Below the pieces are notes generated by a model. It made no database searches. It had not been told where the DNA came from and saw nothing but the letters and a program-made list of their open reading frames with translations. Of a stretch of 64,000 nucleotides of DNA, positions 11,227 to 24,602 are shown piece after piece. The stretch spans positions 372,001 through 436,000 of the forward strand of contig NW_001799211.1 in assembly GCF_000165425.1 (NCBI RefSeq), in the 5' to 3' direction. Position numbers and translations under genes: made by a program. Source of the stretch: Paramecium tetraurelia. Its lineage: Eukaryota; Ciliophora; Oligohymenophorea; Peniculida; Parameciidae. Within the stretch, counting starts at the first letter, position 1. Each line of letters opens with the position of its first letter.

Positions 11227-11773
11227 TTATAATAAATTAAAATTATTCGTAACATCTTGTGCTTACTATAAGATCCAAGAATCAGTTTATTATTCATAAT
11301 ATTACTAATAAAATAATGCTAAATGTAGGTACAATTTTGTACTCATCTATAGATATATCAAAAAGAATTTCATTCTAAAATAAAAATCATTTTAAAATGA
11401 TATTATTTCTTTTATACTTTAAAAACTGTTTCATGAAATATTTCTCATAATGATTTTTAGAATATCAACGTTCATTATAAACTAATTATTTACTGTAACT
11501 AAATCGAAGAAGAAGTGTGGAATATTCATTATAATCTTAACCAAAAAAAATGATGTCAATCAAAATCATAGAATGAGTGCTTGTTACATTTGCCATAAAA
11601 ATTCATCCCATTTAAGGATTCAATTTTGGATTTCTTGAGGTTGTAACTCAAAAGAACAGAACTTCAATGCAGATTCCTTTTTGCTTATCTATTATGCAAT
11701 TAGCAAATATTTTTATTATGATTGTATTATACGATTAAATGTAGTATTCAATATTTTCTCTAAATTTAAAAAT
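11227..11773. other. Gap without a recognised gene; contains a 16-bp palindrome
   Basis: No complete frame with plausible splicing is visible. The perfect palindrome ATCATTTTAAAATGAT lies at 11386-11401. A short rightward frame at about 11570-11640 with CYICHK is probably chance. Confidence 0.4.
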
Positions 11774-13966
11774 ATGCAAGCACCAGGCTTAACAAAACTG
11801 CCTAGTCAATAGAAAGTTCCTAAGTATAGACCTGTAAGATTGTAAAACAAATTTAGTCCATCAATATAGACAATTTGATTGCCATTTGCACAGGGAAACT
11901 CAAGAATTGCCCAAATCATAAGAAAGCGCTTTATATTCGTGCATCAGCTTATATTAAGAAAGGAGAGTATTAAACAGCCATACAAGATTGCAATAAGCTT
12001 CTTGAGACTGACGGAGAGAACGTAGGCGGATATTATTTGAGAGGTATTAAAATTTGAAAATGAAGGATGTGCAAATGAAAAATTGGGTTAAATAGATTTA
12101 GCTATTGAAGATTTTTCAAAAGTGCTCTCATTGGATGAAAATCATGTTAATGCAGCATTTGCTCGTGCTTCATGTTTAAATTTGAAAGGGGACTTTGCTG
12201 GAGCTATTGAAGATTATACAAGAGCCTTGGAAAAGGACAATGCTAAATCTCTTAACCTGTCTAATTCTATCAATAAGAGGTCTTTGCTGAGGAATAGTTC
12301 TATGAAAAAGGATGAGCCCTATCCTAAGACTGATGCATTTTAATTTACTACTAAAAAGAATAAATATTAGCAACCTGAAGAAGATGATTTGATGAATCCC
12401 CAGAATGATGAGGAGTACCTATAGAATGATCAATCCCAAATTTAAAATTAGCCTCAGTAGACTAGCTTTATGAGTTAGAATCCTCTGTATACAAGCATCG
12501 ATGCAAATGAATTGAATATACAAAGGCCATCCCAAATAATTGACAAAGAGATATCGTAACCAATGTAATAATAATTGATATCAATGATACCAGAAAACAT
12601 CAAAAATGATAATAAGAAAATCTCAGATTGGTTTCATTCTCAGGGTTTTGAGGCTAGGAAAAAGGAAGACTTTATAAAAGCAATAGAATTTTATACCATG
12701 GCTTTGATGTTTAATCCCAATCATTTTAAATCGATATTCAATAGAGGTATAATTTGAATTCATTCTCTTGATAGGTTTTGCTTTTGATAAGCTCAGAATG
12801 TACAATGATGCAATCAGCGACTACACGAAGGCTATTGAATTGGATTCAAAGAATGCTTATGCATATTATAATAGAGGGATTTCCTACGATAAAAAAGGAG
12901 ATTACAATTTGGCAATCAAGGATTTCGCAAAATCCATAGAGCTTGACCCGTCAAAAGCAGACTTTTATCATAATAAAGGATTTGCAATGAAAAAAAAGAA
13001 TTTAATCAAAGAAGCAATATTAGAGTTTAATGAATGCATTCGGTTGGACAAAAATCATTTCAAAGCTTATTATAATAGAGCAAATTGCTATGAGAAGTTG
13101 GGAGACTTTGATAAAGCATAATAAGATTATTTGATTGCTAATAATGTTGTTCCGAATAACCCAAACACTCTAACTCATATTGGTATTTTGATGGACAGAC
13201 AATAAAAATTAGAAGAGGCACTCAAATACTTCAACTCGTAATGAATTTAATTTCATTCTTAGATCTCTGAAGATAGATTAGAATTATGCTCCTGCATATA
13301 ATGGAAGAGGGTTGGTTTTTGATAAAATCGGCGAATTTGAAAAAGCATGCTAAGATTTTAATAAGGCAATTGAGATAGAACCATAGAATCCAGTCTATAT
13401 TCATAATAGAGGATGTTGTAAGAGGAGCATGAATAAGTTTGAGGAGGCTTTGGAAGATTTTAAGAAAGCCTTGTCTTTGGATTCCAAGAACCCTATTATT
13501 TACTCAAATATGGGATTAGTTTTGAGGAAGATGGAAGACTTTGAAACTGCAGCATATTGTTATTCACAAGAATTAATTTACTCTTAGGAGAACACAAGAA
13601 CTTTAAATAACAGAGGGTACTGTTTGGCCAAGTTGGGTTAGTTTGATGAAGCCATAGCTGATTATACTAAGGCAATAAAATTAGATCCTGTGAACATTCA
13701 TGCAATATATAACAGAGGGATTTGTAATGAGAGGATTGGAGAATTTCGTAAAGTAAAACACAATTAAATATAAAGGCTATAGAGGATTTCTCTTAAGTAA
13801 TTCACTTGTAGAACGACTAAGGGGCTAATGCTTATTTCAACAGAGGATGTTGCTATGACAAGTAAAATGATGATAAAATTATACTAGTATTGGAGAAATG
13901 GATCTGGCTATAGCTGACTATTCTAAAGCACTTGAAATAGATAATAAAACTAGTAAAGTCTCATGA
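11774..13966 (+). CDS. Tetratricopeptide-repeat protein (681 aa, 7 exons)
   Basis: ATG 11774, TGA 13964-13966, six introns of 22-28 nt; spliced length exact. Typical TPR helices occur throughout: ALYIRASAYIKKGEYQTAIQ near residue 60, then GAIEDYTRALEKDN and, after a Q/N-rich linker (about residues 185-270), an almost unbroken array from residue 280 to the end (AYAYYNRGISYDKKGDYNLA, AIADYTKAIKLDPVN). About 13-14 repeats can be counted. TPR superhelices hold protein partners together; large TPR families of this kind are common in ciliates, often linked to cilia or trafficking, but nothing here specifies the partner. Confidence 0.85.
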
Positions 13967-14136
13967 TATTTAAATTATTTATGTAAACCTTAAAATATTA
14001 ATTAACTTAAAGATCAGAATTAGTAATTTTATTTGATAATAGGATTTAAATTAGATATTATAATCTATTACATAGGTAGTAAGGGATATAAATAATAATG
14101 TAATTAGTCTAATAATGATACTTTATATATATTATT

Positions 14137-15191
14137 TCATTTTGATTATGCTCTACCTTTAAAATGATCCATTGATTCACTGACTCCAAATAGTTCCATC
14201 ATATTGTCATACACACATGTTGGAAAGCATGCCTTTATCATAATAGCAAAATTAAGAATAACAGGCATAATAACAACAGTTTCATTTTGGAGAATTGCAT
14301 TGACGATTCTTTGAGATGCATACTCTAAAGATATATGAGATTTTTACCTTCAGATAGAATTGGGAATAGAAGAGGAAACCTGGATTTAGCTCCATCGAAC
14401 ATTCCAGTGTTGATGAAATAGGGACAAATACAAGTAGTTCTCACTTTAGATTTTTTAGCTCTTAATTCAAATCTAAGGGATTCATCAAAACCAACAGCCC
14501 CAAATTTAGAAGCACAATAATCAACTAATCCTCTGACTCCAACCAAGCCTGCAATTGAAGCAATAGTAACAATATGGCCGTGATTATTTTCCATCATATT
14601 TGCTAGAACTTCTCTCACTGTCCAATGATGTGCAGTTGTATTGATATTGATAGTTTTAGTAATACCAGCTTCTGAATTTTGGAGAAGTTATCTTCCACTT
14701 ACAACACCTGCATTATTAATCAAAATATCTATGCTCCTATTGTGGAAAGTAATGGATTCTGAAATTGCATTTTTCACAGATTATGGATCACTAACATCAC
14801 AATAAACTCCAAATGCAGTTTTATTCCCTAATTCCTTATTAATTGCATCTACAACTTCTTACAAAGCAGTTGTATTCACATCAACAATTGATATCTTGCG
14901 TATTGAAATTGAATACTTTAGCTCCTAATCTAGCAAATCTTTTTGCCATGTTTCTTCCAATACCACTGGCTCCTCCTGTAATGAAGATATGTTAATTAGC
15001 CACACTCTTCTTCTTTAACCATCTATGATAAATTACATAATTCACCCATTATATTTTCGTACTTAATATTGAAGGAACAACAATCCCAAACCTAGAGCTG
15101 CTGCTTGCACTAATCCTTTCTTTCCTCTCTTTTCATAGAATTTCTTGTAGAGGTCTTAAGCCTTTGTGAGATATGGTTGTAATTTATCCAT
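14137..15191 (-). CDS. Short-chain dehydrogenase/reductase, SDR16C-like (329 aa)
   Basis: ATG 15191-15189, TGA 14139-14137; introns of 20, 22 and 23 nt. The N-terminus has a hydrophobic patch (GLVQAAALGLG) before a basic segment, suggesting a membrane anchor as in microsomal retinol or steroid dehydrogenases. The Rossmann motif is TGGASGIG, the NNAG motif is followed by VVSGR, and the active site is YCASK (Tyr-x-x-x-Lys) after a catalytic Ser in IASIAG. These match the RDH10/DHRS3/HSD17B11 group, NAD(P)-dependent oxidoreductases of retinoids, steroids or fatty alcohols. The first intron could be placed differently. It starts 22 bp after the stop of the BCKDHB gene on the same strand. Confidence 0.88.
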
Positions 15192-15213
15192 TTAAGATAT
15201 TTATTTATTCTTA

Positions 15214-16384
15214 TCAATAATTTACACTCTGTTTTATTGCCTCGTAAATTTTAAATTTGTCTGGCAAATAAATTGGTTCGTGAACTAAGGGAAATGGTGT
15301 GTCATAGCCTGTAACTCTTTTTATTGGTGCTTCCAAATGCAAGAAACACTTCTCTTAAATTAAAGCACTTAACTCAGCTCCCATTCCACAAGTCTAAGGT
15401 GCTTCATGTGTTATTATGCATCTATTTCATCCATTAATTCAATACCTTCCAGTCTTTTTCACAGAATCAACCAGTGTCTATCCATCATATGGGTATATTG
15501 TTTATAAATCAATTATCTCACAACTTACTCCATCCTTTTCTGCCAACTTAGCTGCTTCTCTCAACACTCTTATTTATGTACCATATCCTATCAATGTGAT
15601 GTGCTTTCCTTCTTGAACTACTTCAGCTTTAGATAATTCCAACTAAAATTCATTCCATTTCATTGTACCTCATAATCATCCAAAGGAACCTCATCCTCAG
15701 CATTTCTATATAAGGCTTTAGGCTCGAAAAATATGACTGGATTTTTATCTCTTATTGATGCAAGCAACAATCCCTTTGCTTATATTGGATCTCTAGGCAC
15801 TACGACTTTCAGTCCTGGAGTATGAGCAAAATATGCCTCTGGAGATTGTGAATGATATAAAGCACTAAATTATACTTTCTATTCTTACCCGTGTCCTACA
15901 GCACCCCAAGTGGTTCTTATTGTTAGACTTCCACAATTGAATTGATCCCCTGATCGATATCTGAATTTAGCTGCCTCGTTGACTATTTAGTCAAAGGCTG
16001 GGAATATGTAATCACCAAACTAGATTTCTGCTATGGCTGTGTATCCTACACTTGCCAACCCAATACCAAAAGCTCCGATTCCCTAATGATTTCTATTTAT
16101 TCATACTTGCTCGCATAATGGAGTATTGAATACTCTATCAGTACCGTACTTTTCATTCAAACCCTAAGAGCATCGAAACACTCCTCCAAATTTAACATCC
16201 TCTCCAAATAATAATGCCCTTTCTTATATATTATGACGTACTTTGGATTTGCTCCTAATTCTATATCAAGTGCATTATTAATAGCTTAAAACAGGTTCAT
16301 TTTCTACCTATTTGTGCTTTTAATATCTGAAGCAAATCTATGCTTTGTCGAGCTGAATCGATAAACTTTTCTCAATAATTACAT
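15214..16384 (-). CDS. BCKDHB: 2-oxoisovalerate dehydrogenase E1 component, beta subunit, mitochondrial (349 aa)
   Basis: ATG 16384-16382, TGA 15216-15214, five introns of 23-26 nt; spliced length exact. The first about 25 residues ([19 protein letters not shown]) form a typical mitochondrial presequence. The rest matches the branched-chain E1 beta subunit closely: [78 protein letters not shown] and a C-terminal [11 protein letters not shown]. With the alpha subunit it forms the thiamine-diphosphate E1 that decarboxylates 2-oxo acids from Val, Leu and Ile in the mitochondrial matrix. All core motifs are intact. Confidence 0.95.
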
Positions 16385-17162
16385 TTATTTATTCAATTCT
16401 TATGTAATTCAATTTAATTTTATGATAAGATTGCCTCAATTAAAATATAAAGGGAAAAATTTGTACTTTTGAATCTCTTATTTGATGTCAAATTTTCAGA
16501 ATGAATTAAAAATTATCATCTTTTATAAACGAAAACATTATTTTTGGTTAACAAAGAATATAACTACTTATAATCTATTTATGTGTATAAGAATTTGTTT
16601 TGCTTCATTTTATAAGATATCTCATTGAGAAGTAAATAGGTTGCAGAAACTATGTTCTTGGAAATGTTAATTTATCGAGTAGGGAAGGTTAGAAATATGA
16701 AATAAATATCATCATTTTAATAATATACAATTTTATATAATACATACTATCACATCAATAAATCCAGAATTATTAATTCAATTATTTTTATTCTAGTAAA
16801 TATAATTCCAGAAACAAAGATTAATAGTGTGATAATCTTTTATATTTCAATCTTTAGTCTTACCCAATTTTCTTTGCTAAAAGACTGATTATTTAAAATT
16901 TGAAATTCGCACTTATAAACATACAATAAATTGTTGTTGGAGGAGACATAAATATTAATTTCAAATATTCTCAGTATTTAACTTATTTATTTTATTTGTA
17001 TAAATTTTAATCTAATGACAGACCTTAAAAAAAGAAATAAAATCAGATTTAGGATTTAAATTTATTTTAAATTTTTAGTAATATTGCTAAATCTAAAAAA
17101 TCACTATATTTTGCTTGAAATTTAATTATTAAAATACTAAATAATGGTAATATTTAAAAAGC
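16385..17162. other. AT-rich gap, no gene seen
   Basis: Upstream flank of BCKDHB followed by sequence without a convincing frame on either strand. Confidence 0.4.
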
Positions 17163-17381
17163 AAAATTTTCGATTATGAAGAGTGGGATTTAATTACTAT
17201 AATTGAGCAAATTAAGATTTGCTCGGATTCTAGAAAATTAGCTTTGATGAGTAACAATTTTGAAAATATTGAATTGAGTGCTCTTTGGAGCAATTCTAAT
17301 AAGTGTTAGGTAAATTTAGTAAAATTAATATCTGAAAGTGTGAATATTGAAATGTTGAGAGATAAAGCTTGTTCAAGTTGA
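17163..17381 (+). pseudogene. Gene relic or unplaced 3' exon
   Basis: A 72-codon rightward frame (KIFDYEEWDLITIIEQIK, LALMSNNFENIELSALW, VNLVKLISESVNIEMLRD) ends at TGA 17379-17381. It is clearly protein-like and helical but has no start, and I cannot find a plausible upstream exon. It sits 93 bp before the large PAS protein gene on the same strand and is probably the surviving 3' part of a lost gene. Confidence 0.4.
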
Positions 17382-17474
17382 TTTAAGAACTTTAATTGGC
17401 TCAAATTTTTATTTAAAATAAAATGATCCTAGCTAATTATATTACTTTTTGAGATTTATTTTTAATAATATAAT

Positions 17475-20400
17475 ATGAAATTTTTTTCAAAACTTACATA
17501 ATTTTTTATCACTATTGGATCAAGCACAGAAAGAAGAGTGAAGAATATTGATTATGGCAACATGACTATAATTATTTATTACTTTATTTAACTTATTGGA
17601 TATATTTACAGCTAATTTGAGAGCAAATCAATTAAATATTATGAAAACGACTATCTAGCTTAAATTAGTTAGTTATCATCAATTCCTTTTATGCTAATTA
17701 TCATTCACTATGATCCATTAACTATATTTGCATATTACAGCGTATTCATCACCATCTGTGCTATATTTCTATTTTCCTTACTATAAATATTGATTAAGGT
17801 ATCAAAGCTAATAATTAATAGCCTCTACCTTTTAATTCCCCAATTAATAAAATCATTAAATTTTACTTTCAAAATTTTTAATGGTTTTTTCTGACTCCAT
17901 TTAATGAATGTATGGTCGGAGTGATCACTTGTGGAAGATAATCATACTTAGCACAACATTCAGTAATTAAGCCCTCTGAGTGTTTTAGCACAATATCTCC
18001 TCATTATTTAATAATTAGTTTTACTGGAATGATTATGATCTCGCTATCAGGAATTCTTTCTATATATTGCTTCAGGAATTATGAATTTTTGTAAAGAGGA
18101 TTATTAAGAAAGTTCTCTACTCTAAATTTTGCAACAATCTTTTTACATTAGTTACTTATAATTTTATCATTTTGGAAATTAATGTACTCTGATTATTATG
18201 TTATAATACATACTTGCTATAATTTGATTATGCTTTGCATTTTAATTGATGTCGTAACCAACATTCCTTTTGGATTTACAAATGAAACTGTATTCTACTC
18301 TAAAATACTATTAAGCTCTTTATTTTTTGGAATCTTGATTACAATCTGGATTTTTACCAATAAAGATGACGGGATCATATTCTTAACATTCACAATATTG
18401 TTACCAGTAAATTATAATAATTTTATAGATAATTTTTGCAGCCAATTCCACTGTTTTTAGGAACTATTTTGAATAATAGAGTTTGAAATTTTGTGAATTT
18501 GTCGATTGTACTTTAAGTGAAGAGCCCTTAGAATATCTATTATTGCTCTCTCATCCATTAACTATGACACAAACCAGCATTTGCTAAACTTTAAAATTAT
18601 TAAATATCCATTGTAATAACTGCAAGGATTTGTAATGCCCTTGTAATTAAAGCCTATCTAGATTTGTTTTATCTCATGGCCCTTTCGATAATGACAAACT
18701 TTACATTTGGATTCAATACTAATTTTAAAAATTAATTAAAATATCTATGAGAAAAGAGTATTCAATAGAAAATTTTGAATAATTAACAATAAAGTTTTCT
18801 ACATTTCTCTAAAAATATAGAGAAAATTCATATCTATCTTATAAAAGTATCCAGGATATTGTTATAAATTTTAATAGATCCTAAAAGAATAATCAATAAT
18901 ATCCATAATTTTTTATAAGTTTAACAAAAAAAATCTAATCTGATACCAAATAGGAATTGGAACAAATAAATCGTTCAAAATTTTTGATAACAAAAACTGA
19001 ATTTAAAACATTAACAGATTTAAATTTATTTTTTTGTTATGAAAATGATTTGATGACAAAAATTAGATAATAAGTATATTATTGTAAAGAATTTTGGATG
19101 CTCTATTAAAACGGTACTCTTAAAGATTTTAATGCTTTACTAATGTAATCAAAAAGAATATTAAATTAAATTGAGAAAGTTTAGTAAATTTATAAGTTAT
19201 ACTTGTAAAATCGAGAAGATTCATAATACGAAAATCTTTTGACTCTTCGAATTAGTTTATTAATTTCAATAACTTGTTTGGATGATTTGCAAACTTAATT
19301 AAAAAAAGCCGATAAATTATAAGTTGTCTAAAAGGAATCCCTATATTCACCAAAGTAATAATTTCATATTTTAAAATACATTAATAATGAAGCTATTTCA
19401 GTAGCATCTCTGGTCTCATTTTAATCATTTGGAATGATTGATTTGAAGATCTCCAATAATTTTAAATAATTTTTTGGTTATGATGATGATGATTAAATAA
19501 CATAAATTGGTCAATTGCTACCAACTAAAATAGGCGATATTCATGATGGATTGGTTGAAAACTTTTTAATGGTGGGACAAAGTTCTAAAATCTATAATTC
19601 TCAAGAATCCTTTATTAAAAATAAAAATAATTTTATTGAAAATATCACAATGTGTTTGACTATCTCATTGCCATTATAAGCTGATATTCATTATTTTTTA
19701 ATCATTTCACATTTATTAAAATAACATACGCTAGAAAAAAAAAATCAAGACTCTTTTGAAAAGGGCTATTTGTTAGTTGATGTAAACTTTTAAGTTTTTG
19801 GAATTAGCGAAAATATTTTTAAAAAAGTTACTTAATTTTCATAAAATGATAGACTTGATATAGAATAAATTTAATAAAAATTGATAGTATTTTAATTGAT
19901 TCCTGATCTTTTTGTAAAGATGCAAGAATACTACAAAATCAAACAACTTCAAAATGCCCATCTAACGAATGATGAGGTATTATTCTTTAAACATGGGGGA
20001 TCTTTTCAAATCCCCAATAAACAAACCTTTAGTAATAATAACTTAGAATAGAAAATTAAAAAGAAAAAGAAAAAGAAAAATAATTTGCTAACTAATAAAA
20101 TAATTATAAACAATCTAACTAAAATTGAAAAAGAATCCAATTTTAATAATATTACCTAATTTCATTTTCCTATAGAATATTCAGTTGTTTAGAATTTAAT
20201 AAATCCTCTGATTAATGGGATAACTTAGGATTTTTTGTATTACAAAATAGAAATAGAGTATTAAGATGATATAAATAATGGCAAATAATAATTACAGTTT
20301 TTGCCATCTTATCATGATATCTAAACTGAGTAGATTAACTCGAAAAATAGGTCTCAAAATTAAATTATGGTATAATCATTTGATTCAAAAGATGATGAAT

Positions 20401-22457
20401 TTTTAGATTATCAATAAGTGATCGCATCATCCACAACAACATAAAGGAATAACAAAAATGACTTTTTTTATCAAGCAACTCTTTTGAACAGTTTATTGAA
20501 TAACAAAAGTATACCGAAACCAATTCTTAGTCTTATCCTGCTATTTATTTGCTAAAATCTTATACTCCTTACTTTGATTATATTTATTGCTATGATGTTT
20601 TCCTAAAAATCAATATTACAATCAAATTGCGTGAGAATAGTTACAACAGATTTAGATTTTTTGGATGCTTACTCTTAACTGATGTCAGGATCTAGACATG
20701 TAATTTATTTTCGTGACTTTTATGAAAAAGTATCTGATTAGAAGATAAGGATTGATAAGAATGATATTGAATTTAGTCGAGAAAATAAATTATTAATATC
20801 TTGGAATCATATTAATCTTGGTATTTCACGATTAATTACTATTTATGAATAAAAGAGTCAAATCTTAAATTAGGGTTCTGAAGATGACCTAAACATTTCA
20901 ATCATTAATAGTGATTTGAAAAGTAAAATTGTGTAGCAAGTCTAAGATTAGTCTACATATTATTAAGTAATGTTTTAAATATTTTTTATGTCAAAATAAA
21001 CTTTCACTTAAAATTTGTCTAACTTTTTACAGAATGCTACTGATCCCTACACTACATAAATTAGTAGATCTTTAGTATATTATAATTATTTTGATGTCAC
21101 TTAATTGGTTTAGGCAAAATTAGACAGTTGCAAAAGTTACAATTATTATATCAATGAGTATATTGATAGAATTACTTCATTTTTCTTTATAGGCTTGTAC
21201 TTAGCAATTTTGATAATTGCAATTATTTAGTTTATGTTTTATGTTTAAATAAAAAGATAAATTAGTTTTTATTTAAAATTGTTTGTTTAGTTAGATTCTT
21301 ATGATTCAATAAAATCTTTGTAGAGGTTTGAAAAAATTCATAAACTATTGAATAACCAATCAATAGCTCTGAGCAAAAAGCATTATGAAAAAATTATTGC
21401 TTAGGCCTCTCTTTAATATGATTAACTTAGATCCATCAATTTTAATAATTAACCAAATCTTATTTAACCTTAGAAGTAAAAAGAAAAGTAAGTTAGAATA
21501 GATAATCATATTTCTTATTTTTATCATATATTTGCTCTAGTTTTGATATCCTTAATACCTGTCATATATGCATTAGCTTACTAGTTGTATTATAACATTA
21601 TTTCAGTTAATGTCACTCCAATCAATAATTAGGCAATTTAAGCTTAAGAAATGAGACTGAAATTTATAACAACCATCAATAGATATGATTAATTTTTAAT
21701 CAAATCTTATTTTGAATCTTATTGTAAATTATCATAATCGAATGCTTCATATAAGTGTTCATTCAATAATATCTATTCTGATAATCAAATTTTATAGTAA
21801 ATAGAAATGAATGAAACAATTATTTAGGAAGAATTAAACACTCTTTAATAGTTAGACTTTTCTAATTTTTTTTTCAATACAATAAATTCAAATTAATTCA
21901 ATTCAGAAGAAAAACAATCTATATTATCCAAAGACACATGCTTATTGACGAATTGTGATATGAAGAAGGATATATTTTAAGAAAGGTTGTTTTAGGAAAC
22001 TTTAAACTCATATTTCTTCTAAGGAATAATTAAACTTCATCAAATTGTTTCTTCCCTCTACCTTTAATTTAATTTGATATATTAGAATCTTAATACCCCT
22101 GAAGAAAAATTAAATGCAATCCAAGATATTATGGAAGAAAATGATTATTTAATATATATCTTATGGGGATTGGATGCGATTTAGTATCAAATTTCAGAAT
22201 TTTCTCAATATTTTGTTAATACTTCATTAACAACACTAAATGATTTTACTGCCAATATGCTAGTAAACGTAATATAAAGTTGTGATACTTAGGGGATGTT
22301 ATTGATGGTAGGGGTAATTTAAATTCTGTTCATTCAGATTTTAATGAAGAAATAGATAATTGCAAAATAATTATTCAAAATAGTTCCATTATAAATCATT
22401 TTTTAGAAAAACATATAAAGGTAGTTAACTGTTTATTAAAGAAAATTATAGAAGTGA
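17475..22457 (+). CDS. Giant PAS-domain multi-pass membrane protein, copy A (about 1645 aa)
   Basis: ATG 17475, TGA 22455-22457; introns of 23 nt (near 17792) and 22 nt (near 18410). Residues about 1-330 hold 7-8 predicted transmembrane helices (FITIGSSTERR at the start, FMLIIIHYDP, GMIMISLSGILSIYCF, LLSSLFFGILITIWIF). A cysteine cluster follows near residue 363 (HCNNCKDLQCPC). After a helical linker, residues about 625-735 resemble a PAS domain (QFFGYDDDDQ, LLPTKIGDIHDGLVENFL). The C-terminal half has at least four more membrane spans separating extracytoplasmic loops (SGSRHVIYFRDFYE) and ends FQKNIQRQ. The architecture resembles TmcB-like PAS proteins expanded in ciliates; it is probably a surface sensor, ligand unknown. 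Copies B (32774) and C (37834) are paralogues. Confidence 0.85.
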
Positions 22458-22865
22458 GTATATATACATTGTATTTTGTTAAGTTTTAATATCATTAATT
22501 AATTTAAATTTGTAATAAATTAAGTTAATTTATATTTGTTATTTAATAGCATTTCTTTATTTTGATCTAAATTATATTATATTTAATTTCACTTCTTTAT
22601 TACTCTCTTTCTCATTTTTATATTAAAATTAAAATAGAACCCAATTTTACTTGCAGGGTTTTGTGAGAAAGGACCAATCAAACTAAGTATTTCCTCAAAT
22701 TCACACCTTCTTTCAAAAAAAACAAAACTAAAGGTTCAAACCTACGTAAATATAATATTACTCCATATTGAATATTGCAATTCTTTTTTAAAACAAATTT
22801 TGATCTACCTATAGAATGATTAATTCAAAAATAAATTAATATACTATTTATTCAATTGTTATTAT
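22458..22865. other. Intergenic, nothing recognised
   Basis: AT-rich spacer between two convergent gene ends, with no frame or repeat of note. Confidence 0.4.
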
Positions 22866-23958
22866 TCATTAAATCAATTAAACACTTGGTAAACTAAGTA
22901 GAGATTAGATATCTTTTATTAGATTTGGCTCAGGAGTTATTGTCTTTATAATCCAATTCCCGTTTAGAAGCTGAAAAACTTTAACATCTCTGGTTGTCGT
23001 TTATTATTACTCATCATTTGCTATAAGTTCATAAGAAACAGTAAGCAAATTAGCTAGAGAATTCAATTGCACTCTATAAGGTAGACAACTGGGTGAGGAA
23101 TCTAAGTTGATTAGTATTAAATTTTGTTTTTCTACTTAAGATTCGCCTATAAATCTGAATTGCCAAATTTTAGCACCTTCTTAAGTAGCAAATGCAATTT
23201 AATGATAAGTCTTGCCATTTTAATTTGCCCATTAAGCATCATAGACAGTCTTTTCTTCATCAAATTCAAAAAATTTTGTAAAAGTTAATTTTTATGTTTC
23301 ATGTGAAAGCACCCATATAGATAAGGTTTTTATTCTTTGTAAATTGTAATTGTCATGTTTGAGTTTCAAATATCTCGATTTTTCATCATTTCCAGCAAAT
23401 ATACTCATATCTTTATCTGAGGGAGCCTGATTCCATGACAATGCTCTAATTCCATATGGCATAATAGTGATTTCCTCTCCTTCTAATCGAAATTAATTAT
23501 TTTCATAAGCTCTGTGAACTTAAACAATTCCATCTACATATGCAATCACTAATAGTAAGCCGTTAGATTTGGAACCGAAATAAATATCAGCAATTAATTC
23601 TGACTTTTCAAGTGTTAGAGATCTTTATTTCCATAGCGTAATGATTTGTTTTTATCCATTTAAGTTTTCTTAGTATTATTTCTTTTCCTCACATATTTAT
23701 ATTGCTTTGCTTTGACTTGATATTGCTATCAACTATCCAAATTTAGGATCAGCCCATTTAACCTTCCAAGCAATACTACAACTAAATTTGAATTCAGAAC
23801 TCTTTTCCCATTTGCTAATATAATTGAACTAAATAATACCCATCTACTTTATTTAAAATTCTTAATGTTTAATCGCTGGATGCAATAGCAAATCTGGAAC
23901 AGTTTTAGTTAAAGGCTATATCCTAAATAGTATCTTAATGGAAAGGTTCAATTAGCAT
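22866..23958 (-). CDS. SEH1: SEH1-like WD40 nucleoporin (357 aa)
   Basis: ATG 23958-23956, TGA 22868-22866, one 19-nt intron near 23838. WD-type blades are visible: FHQDTIQDIAFNQNCSRFAI then SSDQTLRIL; SIAWKVKWADPKFGQLIAIS; a blade GLLLVIAYVDGIVQVHRAYE; and YGIRALSWNQAPSDKD. The pattern (FH...D.. at the start, WADPKFGQ in blade 2, a long loop before TLW) is that of SEH1, a beta-propeller of the Nup107-160/Y complex that also serves in the SEA/GATOR2 complex. The propeller scaffolds other subunits. SEC13 is a less likely alternative. Confidence 0.78.
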
Positions 23959-24139
23959 TAATTATTTAACTAAATTTAATTATGAATAAATAATAAAATT
24001 AAAACAAATACAATTTCGTATTTGCATTGATATCATTATATTGATTCTCTTTATATTGTTGGATAAGAACTATTTTTCAAACTCAACATTAAAAATATGA
24101 TTTTCTAGAGATGTAATTTAATAAATTTATTAACTTATA

Positions 24140-24564
24140 ATGTTTTCTGTTTAACCAGAAGGTTCGAAACCTAAGAAGTTTTAGGGAGGTCGAATTCACT
24201 TAAGACCTATAGATAGTATAGGGAGAGACTTTGATTTAGGAAATATTGAAACCAAAGGCAGAAGACATTTCTCTTTTGATCCCACACCAGTTATGCAATA
24301 CAAACCTCAATTAAGGGTAGGGTTTCCAAAAAATGTCACTAATCCTGAAATATTATTTACTCATTAGAGTCAAGGAGGGCCTGATAAATTGACTTATATG
24401 CCTCCAATCAAAAAGCACAAAGAGTTTATTTCCACTATGAGAAAAACCGTCATTAACAAAGAAGTAATTGCATCACATTATTGTAGTATGAGGAACAATA
24501 GACTGAAAACCGAAGGATGATTGAGGAGCTGGATGTTTGGGAAAAAAAGTTTAGAAAATAATGA
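24140..24564 (+). CDS. Small hypothetical protein (133 aa)
   Basis: ATG 24140, TGA 24562-24564, one 23-nt intron (GTAATTGC...TAG). The protein is basic and polar (MFSVQPEGSKPKKFQGGR; GRRHFSFDPTPVMQYKPQ) and ends in a charged helix (EYEEQQTENRRMIEELDVWE). No signal peptide or membrane span. Such Pro/Arg-rich N-termini with a helical end are common among ciliary microtubule-associated proteins, but that is a guess. The next gene starts 38 bp downstream. The T-loop-like ggttcgaaacc at 24164-24174 is part of this CDS. Confidence 0.65.
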
Positions 24565-24602
24565 TTATTTTAGCATATATTACTAATTAAAAGATATTAA
24601 TA

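Noticed and set aside
24164..24174. tRNA T-loop-like sequence GGTTCGAAACC
   Set aside because: No acceptor, D or anticodon stems surround it, and it lies in frame inside the CDS at 24140.
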